64,000 nucleotides of DNA from an uncultured Rhodospirillaceae bacterium (GTDB taxonomy: Bacteria > Pseudomonadota > Alphaproteobacteria > Rhodospirillales > Magnetospirillaceae), in assembly GCA_937887565.1 (NCBI GenBank), contig CALABS010000077.1, forward strand, positions 1 through 64,000, given 5' to 3'. Position 1 is the stretch's first letter, and each line of letters starts with the position of its first letter. Shown in pieces: positions 42,205-49,894 of the stretch. The notes under the pieces are model-generated. The model saw only the letters and a program-made list of their open reading frames with translations. It searched no databases and was not told where the DNA came from. The translations under genes and the position numbers were made by a program.

Positions 42205-42972
42205 ATGTCGTCTGCCGCGCCCTTCCGCAAACGCCGCGCCCGCAAGTCCGTTTCCGGGCGCCCCGCCAGCCGCTACGTGCTGGAATGCCGGCGCCTTTCG
42301 GGGACCATGTGCCAGCGCGACATCTCGTGCTGCCAGGGGATCGAGCGCTGCCCGTTCATTCGCACCTTCGATGCCGGCACCACGCTGTTCCACATGGGCG
42401 AGGCCTTCTCCGGCGTCTACCAGCTGGTGTCCGGTGTCGTCGGCCTAGTGGTGCTCGACGAGGAGGGCTGCCAGTCCCTGGTCCATCTCGTCGAGCCGGG
42501 GGAGCTGTTCGGCCATCGCTGCCTGGTGGCGCACGAGGCCCATTCGGTGACGGCCATCACCGTCACCCGCTGCGACATCTGGCACATCCCCGAGCGGACG
42601 GCGCGGCGCGCCTATGACGGCGACCCGAAATTCCGCGACGCGGTGCATGTGGAGTTGGCGCGGTCGCTGCGGCGGTCGCGCTCCGACCTCCAGCGTCTGG
42701 TGGTGTCCAATGTCGGGGACCGGCTGCTGCGCTTCTTCTTCGACCTGGGCCGCCAAATCGGTGAGCCGGACGGCGTCGGCGGTCTGCGGGTCGCGGTCCC
42801 GCTGCCCTACCAGGAAATCGCCCTGATGCTGGGCCATCCGGCGGAATCGGTGTCCCGCACCCTGGCCAAGCTCGTCGCCCGCGGGCAGATCCGCTATGAC
42901 CGGTATTCGGTCCACCTGTCCGCCGCGACCATGCTGTCGCTCAAGGAGCAGAGCCTGGCTGCCGCCGAATGA
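42205..42972 (+). CDS. Crp/Fnr-family regulator with cysteine-rich N-terminus
   Basis: The 255-residue protein has a cNMP-fold domain and a C-terminal helix-turn-helix, PYQEIALMLGHPAESVSRTL near residue 203. Residues 28-49 hold five cysteines (C28, C36, C42, C43, C49; core CQRDISCCQGIERCPF), an arrangement reminiscent of, but not identical to, FNR Fe-S ligands. It could sense O2 or NO through a cluster. It converges tail to tail with the third regulator without a single base between the stop codons. Confidence 0.87.
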   Translation: MSSAAPFRKRRARKSVSGRPASRYVLECRRLSGTMCQRDISCCQGIERCPFIRTFDAGTTLFHMGEAFSGVYQLVSGVVGLVVLDEEGCQSLVHLVEPGELFGHRCLVAHEAHSVTAITVTRCDIWHIPERTARRAYDGDPKFRDAVHVELARSLRRSRSDLQRLVVSNVGDRLLRFFFDLGRQIGEPDGVGGLRVAVPLPYQEIALMLGHPAESVSRTLAKLVARGQIRYDRYSVHLSAATMLSLKEQSLAAAE

Positions 42973-42984
42973 TCATTCGGCGGC
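42961..42984. terminator. Perfect 24-bp palindrome across two convergent stop codons
   Basis: GCCGCCGAATGA followed directly by its exact reverse complement spans the last three codons and stop of both regulators. As RNA it gives a 10-bp stem with a GAUC loop in either direction. It serves both genes as coding sequence and may serve both as terminator. Confidence 0.75.
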
Positions 42985-43641
42985 CGCCGACAACGCCTCC
43001 AGGGCCTGGCGGTCGTGGATGACCGCCTCTTGTCCCTTGAACGAGGCGATGCCCGTCTCCTCCAGCCTGCGGGTCACCCGCGCCAGGGTTTCGGCGCGGA
43101 TGCCGAGGTAGTCGGCCAGTTCGTGCCGGCGCAGCGGCAGGCGGACGGCAGGGGCGCCGCCATCGGACAGCTCGAGCAGGAACAGGGCCAGCCGCGCCTT
43201 GGCGGTATACCCGGCCAGTTGGACGATGCGCGTTTCGGCCTCGTAGAGTTCGGCGGCGACCTCGCCCAGGAACCATTCCCTGAGGCCCGGGCTGCGGTTG
43301 AGCTCGCCACGGAAGGTGGCGGTCGGCACCGAATAGACGTTGGAGACGGCCAGCGCCTCGGCGCCGACCAGATGGGCATCGCGCCCCTCGCACCCAACCT
43401 GCCCGACAAAGGCGCCGGGATACATCAGGCGCACCAGAACGCTACGCCCGTTGCGGTCGGTCTTGCGCAGTCCGAGCATTCCGTCGTGCAGGAAATACAC
43501 CGCCGAGGATGCGTCCCCTTCGTTGAAGAGGACATCCCCCTTGCTCAACTTTTGCCAGCGGCCGTGCAGTGAGAAGATCTTGTGACAACACTCGCTGGGC
43601 CAGCTGTCCCGCTCGGGGATTTCCATTCGCAAGGACACCAT
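42973..43641 (-). CDS. Crp/Fnr-family regulator (DNR/NNR-like)
   Basis: The 222-residue protein has a cNMP-fold domain (LSKGDVLFNEGDASSAVYFLHDGMLGL) and a helix-turn-helix near residue 178 (LRRHELADYLGIRAETLARV). It has no clustered N-terminal cysteine set beyond ECCHK. It resembles the short DNR/NNR-type activators of denitrification. ATG 43641 is chosen because AGGGGG lies 5-6 bases upstream; ATG 43668 and 43626 are alternatives. Confidence 0.86.
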   Translation of the reverse strand: MVSLRMEIPERDSWPSECCHKIFSLHGRWQKLSKGDVLFNEGDASSAVYFLHDGMLGLRKTDRNGRSVLVRLMYPGAFVGQVGCEGRDAHLVGAEALAVSNVYSVPTATFRGELNRSPGLREWFLGEVAAELYEAETRIVQLAGYTAKARLALFLLELSDGGAPAVRLPLRRHELADYLGIRAETLARVTRRLEETGIASFKGQEAVIHDRQALEALSAAAE

Positions 43642-43667
43642 TTTTTCCCCCTGTATTGATGGCGCCA

Positions 43668-43681
43668 TTGACGAAAGTCAT
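43668..43681 (-). promoter_or_regulatory. FNR/NNR-type box upstream of the third Crp/Fnr gene
   Basis: TTGAC-GAAA-GTCAT, one mismatch from the palindrome, is centred 33 bp before the start at 43641. CAATAC (43653-43658, minus strand) would be the -10, which puts the box too close for class II activation and suggests autorepression. Confidence 0.6.
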
Positions 43682-43753
43682 CTTTATTGCCTTCGCGCGA
43701 AACGTCAATTCGTCCTTCCGAAAGAGGTATCCCCCATTCGTTTGGGGTAGGCG

Positions 43754-44521
43754 CTACGGCAGGCGGACGAGTCTCAGGCCGACGAAGTCATATCGAACGC
43801 TGGGCCGGCAATTCATCCGCCGGGTGCGGCAGCGGGCGCTTTCGGCTTCGAACGACCATCCTCCCCCGCGCAGCACGCGGCTGGGGCCGGCCTCCCGGTA
43901 GACGGGATTGGCCGCCGCGTGCTTGCCGTAGGCATCGGCGGCGTAGACGTCCTCGACCCACTCCCACAGATTGCCCGACATATCGTGCAGGCCCAGGGCG
44001 TTGGGGGGATAGCGGCCGACCGGCGCCGCCTCGTCCCACCCGTCCTCGCCCCCCTCGACATTGGCGTCGCGAGGGGACATCGCGCCGGTGGCGGTGCCGT
44101 ACTCCTGGTCGCCGCCGGCCCGGCAGGCATATTCCCACTCGGCCTCGGTCGGCAGGCGGAAGCGCCCCGCCCCAAGCGCGTTCAGCCGCGCCAGGAAGGC
44201 GTCGATGTCGCCGATGGTCACGCCCTGGACCGGCGAGTCCGGATCGCCGGACGACAGCGGATGGCCGTCCCCCATCACCGCCCGCCACTGCCCGTGGGTG
44301 ACCTCGGTGGTGCCGAGGGCGAAATCGTCGAGGCAGACCTGGTGGGCGGGACGCTCATGGAAGGCGCCCCGGCCGGTATCGTCGCCCATCGTGAAGCAGC
44401 CGCCAGGCACGGTCGTGAAGGTCAGGCCGGATGCCGGCCCGGCCTCGGCGGCGACCGCAACCACAACCGCGCCGCCACACCACAATCCCGCCATGGCCCC
44501 GGCCAACCACACGATCCGCAT
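43754..44521 (-). CDS. NirV-like formylglycine-generating-enzyme-family protein
   Basis: The 255-residue exported protein (signal peptide about 1-26) has the FGE-sulfatase fold signature: PGGCFTMGDD, the EVTHGQW and RLPTEAEWEYACRAGG segments, MSGNLWEWVED and the C-terminal RVLRGGGW...RTRRMNCRP. The family includes NirV, found beside nitrite reductase NirK in denitrifiers; no nirK lies in the window. The role of NirV is not settled. ATG 44521 has GGAGG 9 bases upstream, and an NNR-type box lies 69 bp upstream. Confidence 0.82.
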   Translation of the reverse strand: MRIVWLAGAMAGLWCGGAVVVAVAAEAGPASGLTFTTVPGGCFTMGDDTGRGAFHERPAHQVCLDDFALGTTEVTHGQWRAVMGDGHPLSSGDPDSPVQGVTIGDIDAFLARLNALGAGRFRLPTEAEWEYACRAGGDQEYGTATGAMSPRDANVEGGEDGWDEAAPVGRYPPNALGLHDMSGNLWEWVEDVYAADAYGKHAAANPVYREAGPSRVLRGGGWSFEAESARCRTRRMNCRPSVRYDFVGLRLVRLP

Positions 44522-44583
44522 TGGCAGCATCCTCCGAGCACAAATCCACCGCCCATGACTAGCCGCGGTGGCATCGGGATGCA

Positions 44584-44597
44584 GTGACAACGGTCAT
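44584..44597 (-). promoter_or_regulatory. NNR-type box upstream of the NirV-like gene
   Basis: GTGAC-AACG-GTCAT has a perfect TGAC-N4-GTCA core. It sits in the 77-bp gap between the NirV-like start and the end of the ECF ATPase gene, a position suitable for activating the NirV-like gene. Confidence 0.55.
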
Positions 44598-44598
44598 T

Positions 44599-45255
44599 TC
44601 AGCGAGGAGAAAACAGGACGCCGCTCTCCAGCCGCAGGGTGCGGGTGGCGATCTCGTGGCGGAAATGGGGGTCGTGGGAGATGACGATCATCGCCTGGGG
44701 CAGGCCGGTGAGGATCTCGACGATGCGCCCGGTGGTGGGTTCGTCCAGGGCGTTGGTGGGTTCGTCCAGCAACAGGACGTCGGGCTCCATGGCCAGTACC
44801 GCCGCCAGGGTCACCAGGCGCTTCTCGCCGCCCGACAGCTTGTGGGTGATGCGGTCGCGCAGGTGGCCGAGGCCGAGGCGCTCCAGCACCTCGGTCACGA
44901 TCGCCTTGGCCTCGGCCCGCGACTTGCCCAGGTTGAGTGGACCGAAGGCGACGTCCTCGGCCACCGTCGGGCAGAACAACTGGTCGTCGGGGTCCTGGAA
45001 CACCAGGCCAGCCCGCCGCCGCACCTCGCGGAAGTCGGCCTCGGCGCCGCGCTCCCGACCGAAGGCGACGACGCGGCCCTGACTGGGGCGCAGAAGCCCG
45101 ACGACGATGTGGAACAGGGTGCTCTTGCCGGCGCCGTTGGCCCCGGTCAGGCACAGGCGCTCGCCCGGAAACAGCTGGAGATCGACGCCCCTGAGCACGG
45201 GTGGTCGGCCGGGATAGCCGAAGTGAATGCCCGACACGTCGATAAGCGGCGGCAT
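44599..45255 (-). CDS. cbiO: ECF-type metal transporter ATPase (CbiO/NikO)
   Basis: The 218-residue ABC ATPase has Walker A TGANGAGKST, Q-loop VFQDPDDQLF (the DPDDQ form is typical of ECF ATPases), signature KLSGGEKR, Walker B VLLLDEPTNALD and ISHDPHF. It is the last gene of a five-gene metal uptake operon and its ATG adjoins the cbiQ stop without a gap. Confidence 0.93.
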   Translation of the reverse strand: MPPLIDVSGIHFGYPGRPPVLRGVDLQLFPGERLCLTGANGAGKSTLFHIVVGLLRPSQGRVVAFGRERGAEADFREVRRRAGLVFQDPDDQLFCPTVAEDVAFGPLNLGKSRAEAKAIVTEVLERLGLGHLRDRITHKLSGGEKRLVTLAAVLAMEPDVLLLDEPTNALDEPTTGRIVEILTGLPQAMIVISHDPHFRHEIATRTLRLESGVLFSPR

Positions 45256-46008
45256 CTAAAGGGCCTCCACGGTCACGACCAGGGTGCAGACGCCCAGGAT
45301 GCCGGCCCCGAACAGCCAGTCCCGCCCGCCCAGGCGGAACTCGTCGAACAACGGGAACTGGCCGGCGAAGCCCCGGCAGGTCATGGCGGCAAGGATGCGT
45401 TCGGACCGCTCGAGGGCGCGGACCAGCATCATGCCGACCAGATAGCCGAAGCTGCGCAGGGTGTGAAGCGTGGTGGCCGGCTGGAAGCCCCGGGTGGTCA
45501 TGGCGGTGCGCAGGCGCTGGTATTCCCGGTGCAGCACGTCGATGTAGCGCACCGTGAACAGCAGCAGATGCACCAGGTTTTCCGGAACCCGCAGACGGTA
45601 CAGCGCGTGCCCAAGGGTGACCGACGACATCGATCCCACCAGCGCCAGCAGGGCCAGGACCACCGCATTGGCCTTGAGCGCGATCTCCACCGCCCGCGTC
45701 AATCCCTGGCGGCTGGCGGGAAGGCCGGCGACCTCGAACAGCGGGTCGCCCGGCATGGTGAAGGGCAGCATCACCAGGATGAAGACCACGAACAGGTCCA
45801 TGGCGATCATCTGCCTGAGCGTCGCCAGGACCGGCAGGCGGGCCAGCAGCATCAAGCCGCCGGCGGCGGCGAGGCCGAGCCCCAGGGCGGCCGGGTCGCG
45901 GCACGACACCACCGCGACGGCGAAGGCGACGGCGGCGACAATCCGCACCCGGGGATCGATCCGCCCGATCGCGCTCGGGTCGCGGTCGCCGTCCAGGACG
46001 TCCGGCAA
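45256..46008 (-). CDS. cbiQ: ECF transporter T component (CbiQ)
   Basis: The 250-residue membrane protein has four to six helices and the two coupling helices of T components, with TAMTTRGF and ERSERILAAMTCRGF, which contact the ATPase. The only start that fits the usual length is TTG 46008, two bases after the upstream stop; no clear ribosome-binding site is seen, so translation may depend on coupling to the gene before it. Confidence 0.9.
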   Translation of the reverse strand: MPDVLDGDRDPSAIGRIDPRVRIVAAVAFAVAVVSCRDPAALGLGLAAAGGLMLLARLPVLATLRQMIAMDLFVVFILVMLPFTMPGDPLFEVAGLPASRQGLTRAVEIALKANAVVLALLALVGSMSSVTLGHALYRLRVPENLVHLLLFTVRYIDVLHREYQRLRTAMTTRGFQPATTLHTLRSFGYLVGMMLVRALERSERILAAMTCRGFAGQFPLFDEFRLGGRDWLFGAGILGVCTLVVTVEAL

Positions 46009-46009
46009 T

Positions 46010-46573
46010 TCAAGTTCGCCCCAGCTTGCGGCGGGCGGCCAGGTAATAGCCGACGCCGAACAGTCCGACGATGTAGCCGATGCCGCCCAGGATCGATTGC
46101 AGGTCGTTCTTTTCCTTGTAGGCGGCGATCTCGCGCCTGAGCGGCTTGATCTCGTCGCGCACCGCCTCGGCGATCATGGTTCGCTGGTCCGTCGACAGGG
46201 GGGCGGCATCCGCATCGGCGACCGGGGCGGCCGTCGATGGCGCGTCCGCCCGGCCCGGCAGGTCGGCCGCCGCCATCGTGGTCTCGGCCACGTGACCGGC
46301 CCCCAGGTCGGCGCGGAACACGTGGGTCACGGCCTGGGTGGGCTTGAACCGGAACACGCCGTCCTTGTCGGTGCGCGCCTCGCCGATCCTGGCCCCGGCC
46401 TCGTCGAACACCTCGACCAGGGTGTCGGCGGCCATGTCGCCGTTGGAGAAGCCGATCTCGCCCTCGATCACGTCGCCCTCGGCATAGACCGAGGCGATGA
46501 CCTTGTGGGCGTGGGCGGGGCCGCCGGCCATCATGGCCAGCGCCAGGACCAGTGCGGGAACGAGGCTACGCAT
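46010..46573 (-). CDS. NikL/CbiL-like auxiliary component of the ECF transporter
   Basis: The 187-residue protein has a Sec signal peptide ending AHAH, so the mature N-terminus may start with His. A carboxypeptidase-regulatory-like beta domain (GEIGFSNGDMAADTLVEVFDEAG) comes next, then a helical linker and one C-terminal membrane helix (155-175). This is the NikL layout of nickel/cobalt ECF systems with K, M, L, Q and O parts. It overlaps the end of cbiM by 8 bases. Confidence 0.75.
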   Translation of the reverse strand: MRSLVPALVLALAMMAGGPAHAHKVIASVYAEGDVIEGEIGFSNGDMAADTLVEVFDEAGARIGEARTDKDGVFRFKPTQAVTHVFRADLGAGHVAETTMAAADLPGRADAPSTAAPVADADAAPLSTDQRTMIAEAVRDEIKPLRREIAAYKEKNDLQSILGGIGYIVGLFGVGYYLAARRKLGRT

Positions 46574-47189
46574 GACCGACCTCCGGGAACAGGGCGTCGA
46601 ACAATTCCGGCTTGACGCGCCGCGCCAGCAGCACCGCCGCGCCCGACAGCACCGCCTCGACCGCCATCACCGGGACGTGCGCGAAGAACACCAGTTGCGC
46701 CGCCGGCAGGAACTCGTCGCCGGTGAGCGCCAGCGACAGCGCCACCAACCCGGTGGTCAGGGCGATGGCCACGCCGCCCCCCACGGCGCCCCACAGCGCC
46801 GCGCGATTGGGCGAGCCCGATGCGACGCCGCGCCGGCAGGCGTAGTGGACGATCACCGCCGGCAGGGCGATGTTGACGGTGTTGACGCCCAGGACCAGAA
46901 GGCCGCCGAAGCCGAAGAACACCGCCTGCAGCAGCAGGCCGACGAACAGCGCCGGGAAGGCGGCCCAGCCGAGCACCAGCCCGGCCAGGCCGTTCATGAT
47001 CAAATGGACGCTGGAGGGCCCGATGGGCACGTGGATCAGCGAGGCGACGAAGAAGGTGGCGGACAGCACGCCCGCCGCCGGGATCTTCTCCATCGACAGC
47101 CTTTTCAGGCCCAGCCCGATGCCGGCGGCGGCCACGATCGCCCCCCCCACCACGACCGGAGCGGACAGGGCTCCGTCAACGATATGCAT
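46566..47189 (-). CDS. cbiM: ECF transporter substrate-binding subunit (CbiM/NikM)
   Basis: The 207-residue membrane protein begins MHIVDG, in which the N-terminal His2 and nearby residues bind Co2+ or Ni2+ in CbiM/NikM. Six to seven helices follow, with the conserved HVPIGPSSVHLIMNGLAG. It should bind the metal and be driven by CbiQ and CbiO. Confidence 0.93.
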   Translation of the reverse strand: MHIVDGALSAPVVVGGAIVAAAGIGLGLKRLSMEKIPAAGVLSATFFVASLIHVPIGPSSVHLIMNGLAGLVLGWAAFPALFVGLLLQAVFFGFGGLLVLGVNTVNIALPAVIVHYACRRGVASGSPNRAALWGAVGGGVAIALTTGLVALSLALTGDEFLPAAQLVFFAHVPVMAVEAVLSGAAVLLARRVKPELFDALFPEVGHA

Positions 47190-47207
47190 GGGACCCTCCC
47201 GCCCGGG

Positions 47208-47999
47208 CTATTTCACGTCGAAGGCGCGGACCCACAGGACGGCGTCCTGCGACAGGTCCTTGCCCTGGTGGCTCTTGGCCGGGCCCGATCCCAGGGCGGC
47301 GAAGCCCCAGAAGCCGGCCTTGGGAATGCCGAAGGTGAACATGCCGCCCTCGTCGGTCACCGCGACGACGGCGCCGCCCGGCATGGGCGACGCCTTGGGC
47401 TTGCCCGGCTTGTTGGCCTTCATGTCGGGCTCGGCCGCCATGTATTCGATCTCGATCTCGACGCCGGCCGCCGGCTTGCCCTCGGACAGCAGTTGGCCGG
47501 TGAAGGTGGAGCCGGCCAGGATGTTGGTGGGCTTGTTCATGGGCACGATCTCGGTGGGAAGGCCCACGGGCTCGTTCCAGCCGGTCGGCATGCCGCCCTT
47601 GTTGACGAAGGACTTGGTGATCTGCTGGATGTAGATGTCCTCGCTCGGTTCCAGGTAGGGCGCGGGGGTGAGGGCCAGGACGTAGTCGCCGTTCTGCTTG
47701 ACCGGCAGCGAGGCCTCGAAGGCCTTGGCGGAATTCTCGGCACCCTGGAAGGTGATCGGCTTGAGCCGGCCCATCAGGTCGATCTTCTCGCCCTTGTGGA
47801 CGGCGACGAAGGACTGGGGCTGGCCCATGTCCATGACGTGGCCGTTCTCGAACGGATGCCAGAACACCAGCTTGAACGGCAGCTCGCCGGCCTTCTCCAC
47901 GTTGACCTCGGGCGTGTAGACGAGCTGGAAATGGGCCTCGGCGGCGGTGGCGGCGGTCAGCGCCGCCGCGGCGGCGACGGCGAAAACGGTACGGTTCAT
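47208..47999 (-). CDS. DUF4198 (NikK-like) periplasmic metal-binding protein
   Basis: The 263-residue exported protein has a signal peptide ending AEAH, giving a mature start AHFQLVYTPE, and the DUF4198 signatures FKLVFWHPFENGHVMDMGQP and AALGSGPAKSHQGKDLSQDAVLWV. NikK-type proteins are thought to capture metal outside the membrane. It is the first gene after a cobalamin riboswitch, with GAGGGGG before the ATG. Confidence 0.85.
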   Translation of the reverse strand: MNRTVFAVAAAAALTAATAAEAHFQLVYTPEVNVEKAGELPFKLVFWHPFENGHVMDMGQPQSFVAVHKGEKIDLMGRLKPITFQGAENSAKAFEASLPVKQNGDYVLALTPAPYLEPSEDIYIQQITKSFVNKGGMPTGWNEPVGLPTEIVPMNKPTNILAGSTFTGQLLSEGKPAAGVEIEIEYMAAEPDMKANKPGKPKASPMPGGAVVAVTDEGGMFTFGIPKAGFWGFAALGSGPAKSHQGKDLSQDAVLWVRAFDVK

Positions 48000-48139
48000 C
48001 GACTATCCCCCTCAGGATCGCCCAACGGGCGGTGATTCGGGAGACGCTTAGGGGGAATTGGCGGCGGTTCTCGGACGTGAAGAGACCGGGAACCCGACAC
48101 CCACAACGCCCACCCCGGCGTCCATGCGGTTGCGGCCGC

Positions 48140-48350
48140 CTGATCGGCGGCCGGCGTGGGCAGGTCTCCTGGCTCGCGGGTCGTCGCCTTCGTCCTGCCT
48201 TCCCGGGCCAAGGCCCAGTGGCGCATTAGGAGAAAGCTCGCCGCTCACAGTTGCGGGGGCAGCCACGGACTAGGGCCCCTTGTTGGGTCGTCCCGTACCG
48301 TGTTCCCTTTTAATCCCCTCGGGCTTGGCCCGAATGGGAACCGTCACGCG
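48140..48350 (-). ncRNA. Cobalamin riboswitch
   Basis: On the minus strand the leader shows the AdoCbl riboswitch landmarks in order: GGGAACACGGU near 48297, the AGUCCGUGGCUGCCCC and CCGCAACUGUGAGCGG segments, GCCACUGG with CCCGGGAAGGC, and the B12 box AGCCAGGAGACCUGCC at 48159-48174. It lies 140 bases upstream of the DUF4198 gene. A 7-bp hairpin (48134-48140 with 48146-48152) touches the 3' end; no U run follows, so control may act on translation. It indicates that the transporter carries cobalt. It fills most of the 435-bp gap to the divergent transporter gene. Confidence 0.93.
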
Positions 48351-48434
48351 ACGCAAGGGCTACACCCAATCCCGTCGGCCCGTCAAGGCGCCGATGCGGA
48401 TTGCGCCACGGCCCATATCCCCTATCCTTGGCCC

Positions 48435-49472
48435 ATGATCAAGCAAACCGGCATCCTGGCGGCCCTGGCCGCCGCCCTCCTGTTCGGGGCCAGCACGCCG
48501 TTCGCCAAGTTGCTGCTGGACGGGGTCGATCCCTGGCTGCTGGCCGGCCTGCTCTATCTCGGTTCCGGCCTCGGCCTTTCGGCCCTGCGGCTGGCGATGC
48601 CCGGCGAGCGGGCGCGGTTGGCTCCGGGCGAAGGCAAGTGGCTGGCCGGCGCCATCCTGGCCGGCGGCGTCGCCGGTCCGGTGCTGCTGATGGCGGGGCT
48701 GGTCGGGGCCACCGCCTCGACGGCGTCGTTGCTCCTGAACGCCGAGGGGGTGTTCACCGCCGTGCTGGCCTGGGTGGTGTTCAAGGAGAACGCCGACCGC
48801 CGCATCGTGCTGGGAATGGCGGCGATCGTCGCCGGGGCGGTGGTGCTGTCGTGGCCCGGCGGCACCGTCGAGGCGTCGTGGCCGGCCCTGGCGGTGCTGG
48901 GCGCCTGCCTGTGCTGGGCGGTGGACAACAACCTCACCCGCAAGGTCTCGCTGGCCGACCCCCTCCAGGTGAGCGCCATCAAGGGGCTGGCCGCCGGCAC
49001 CACCAACGTCGTCCTCGCCCTGCTGCTGGGCGCCTCGGTCCCGGATATCCAGACGGTTTCACTGGCTGGGGCGTTGGGCTTCCTCGGCTACGGCCTCAGC
49101 CTGGCCGCCTTCGTGGTCGGGCTGCGCGAGCTGGGCACGGCGCGGACGGGGGCCTATTTCTCCACCGCGCCCTTCGTGGGGGCGGTGATCGCCATCGGAT
49201 TGCTTGGCGAACCGCTGACCTTCCGCGTCGCGGCGGCCGCCGTGTTGATGGGACTGGGCGTCTGGCTTCACCTCACCGAACGGCACGAGCATGGCCATCG
49301 GCACGAGGCGCTGGAGCACGAACACGCCCACGACCATGGCGACGACGACCACCACCGCCATCACCACGACGACGCGCCGTCCGGGACCCACGTCCACTGG
49401 CATCGCCACGAGCCGATGGTCCACAAGCATCCTCATTTCCCCGACGCCCATCACCGGCACGACCACGGATAG
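48435..49472 (+). CDS. EamA/DMT-family transporter with histidine-rich C-terminus
   Basis: The 345-residue protein has ten membrane helices in two EamA repeats (residues 5-135 and 145-280). The last 65 residues are a tail with about 26 His plus many Asp/Glu, in HEHGHRHE, DHHRHHHDD and HHRHDHG blocks, a clear metal-binding feature. DMT proteins are mostly exporters of metabolites. The tail and its place beside a cobalt uptake operon suggest divalent-metal handling; this is inference. Confidence 0.88.
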   Translation: MIKQTGILAALAAALLFGASTPFAKLLLDGVDPWLLAGLLYLGSGLGLSALRLAMPGERARLAPGEGKWLAGAILAGGVAGPVLLMAGLVGATASTASLLLNAEGVFTAVLAWVVFKENADRRIVLGMAAIVAGAVVLSWPGGTVEASWPALAVLGACLCWAVDNNLTRKVSLADPLQVSAIKGLAAGTTNVVLALLLGASVPDIQTVSLAGALGFLGYGLSLAAFVVGLRELGTARTGAYFSTAPFVGAVIAIGLLGEPLTFRVAAAAVLMGLGVWLHLTERHEHGHRHEALEHEHAHDHGDDDHHRHHHDDAPSGTHVHWHRHEPMVHKHPHFPDAHHRHDHG

Positions 49473-49488
49473 GCGCCGCCGGGCCATT

Positions 49489-49743
49489 TCAGCGTGGTGG
49501 CGGCTTCCGGGCGGCGGGAACGGCGGCGACGACCTCGGCCAGCAGGTGCTGAAGCTCGGGCGCGCGCGCCAACTCGCTCAGCTGGTCCCAGGACAGGGTT
49601 CCTTCCGCGAACAGCTCGCGGACCAGGGCGGCGATCTCGGACAGGTCGGGCTGCGGCAACGGGGCGAGGCGCGGCGCCAGCGGCGACAGGCCGAGGCCGG
49701 TCGCTTCCGCCGAGATCGTCTGGGGAGAATAGTCGAAGCTCAT
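49489..49743 (-). CDS. Small protein of unknown function
   Basis: The 84-residue acidic, probably helical protein (MSFDYSPQTISAEATGLGL start) is preceded by a strong GAGGAGG site 6 bases before the ATG, which supports real translation. It has no membrane helix or signal. It is divergent from the EipB gene across a region with three phased palindromes. Confidence 0.6.
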   Translation of the reverse strand: MSFDYSPQTISAEATGLGLSPLAPRLAPLPQPDLSEIAALVRELFAEGTLSWDQLSELARAPELQHLLAEVVAAVPAARKPPPR

Positions 49744-49839
49744 CGCCGTCCTCCTCGTGCCACCGTCCCGCTGCCGCGCCGCAACCGCCATGCCACGGCC
49801 AAGCCGTTGATCCGGCATGGGGGCGCCCATCCCCGGCCC

Positions 49840-49894
49840 GGCAGGAGCTGCCGGCCAGCCGGCACGATCTGCCGCCCGGGCGGCAGGATTTGCC
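49840..49894. promoter_or_regulatory. Three palindromes at exact 21-bp spacing
   Basis: GGCAGGAGCTGCC (49840), GGCACGATCTGCC (49861) and GGCAGGATTTGCC (49882) share the form GGCA-N5-TGCC and start exactly 21 bases apart, that is two helical turns. They lie between the divergent genes at 49743 and 49980. The arrangement looks like a three-dimer operator. Confidence 0.7.

Noticed and set aside
49861..49873. Possible sigma-54 promoter in GGCACGATCTGCC
   Set aside because: GG and GC are separated by 8 bases instead of the required 10, and the sequence is one of three phased palindromes.
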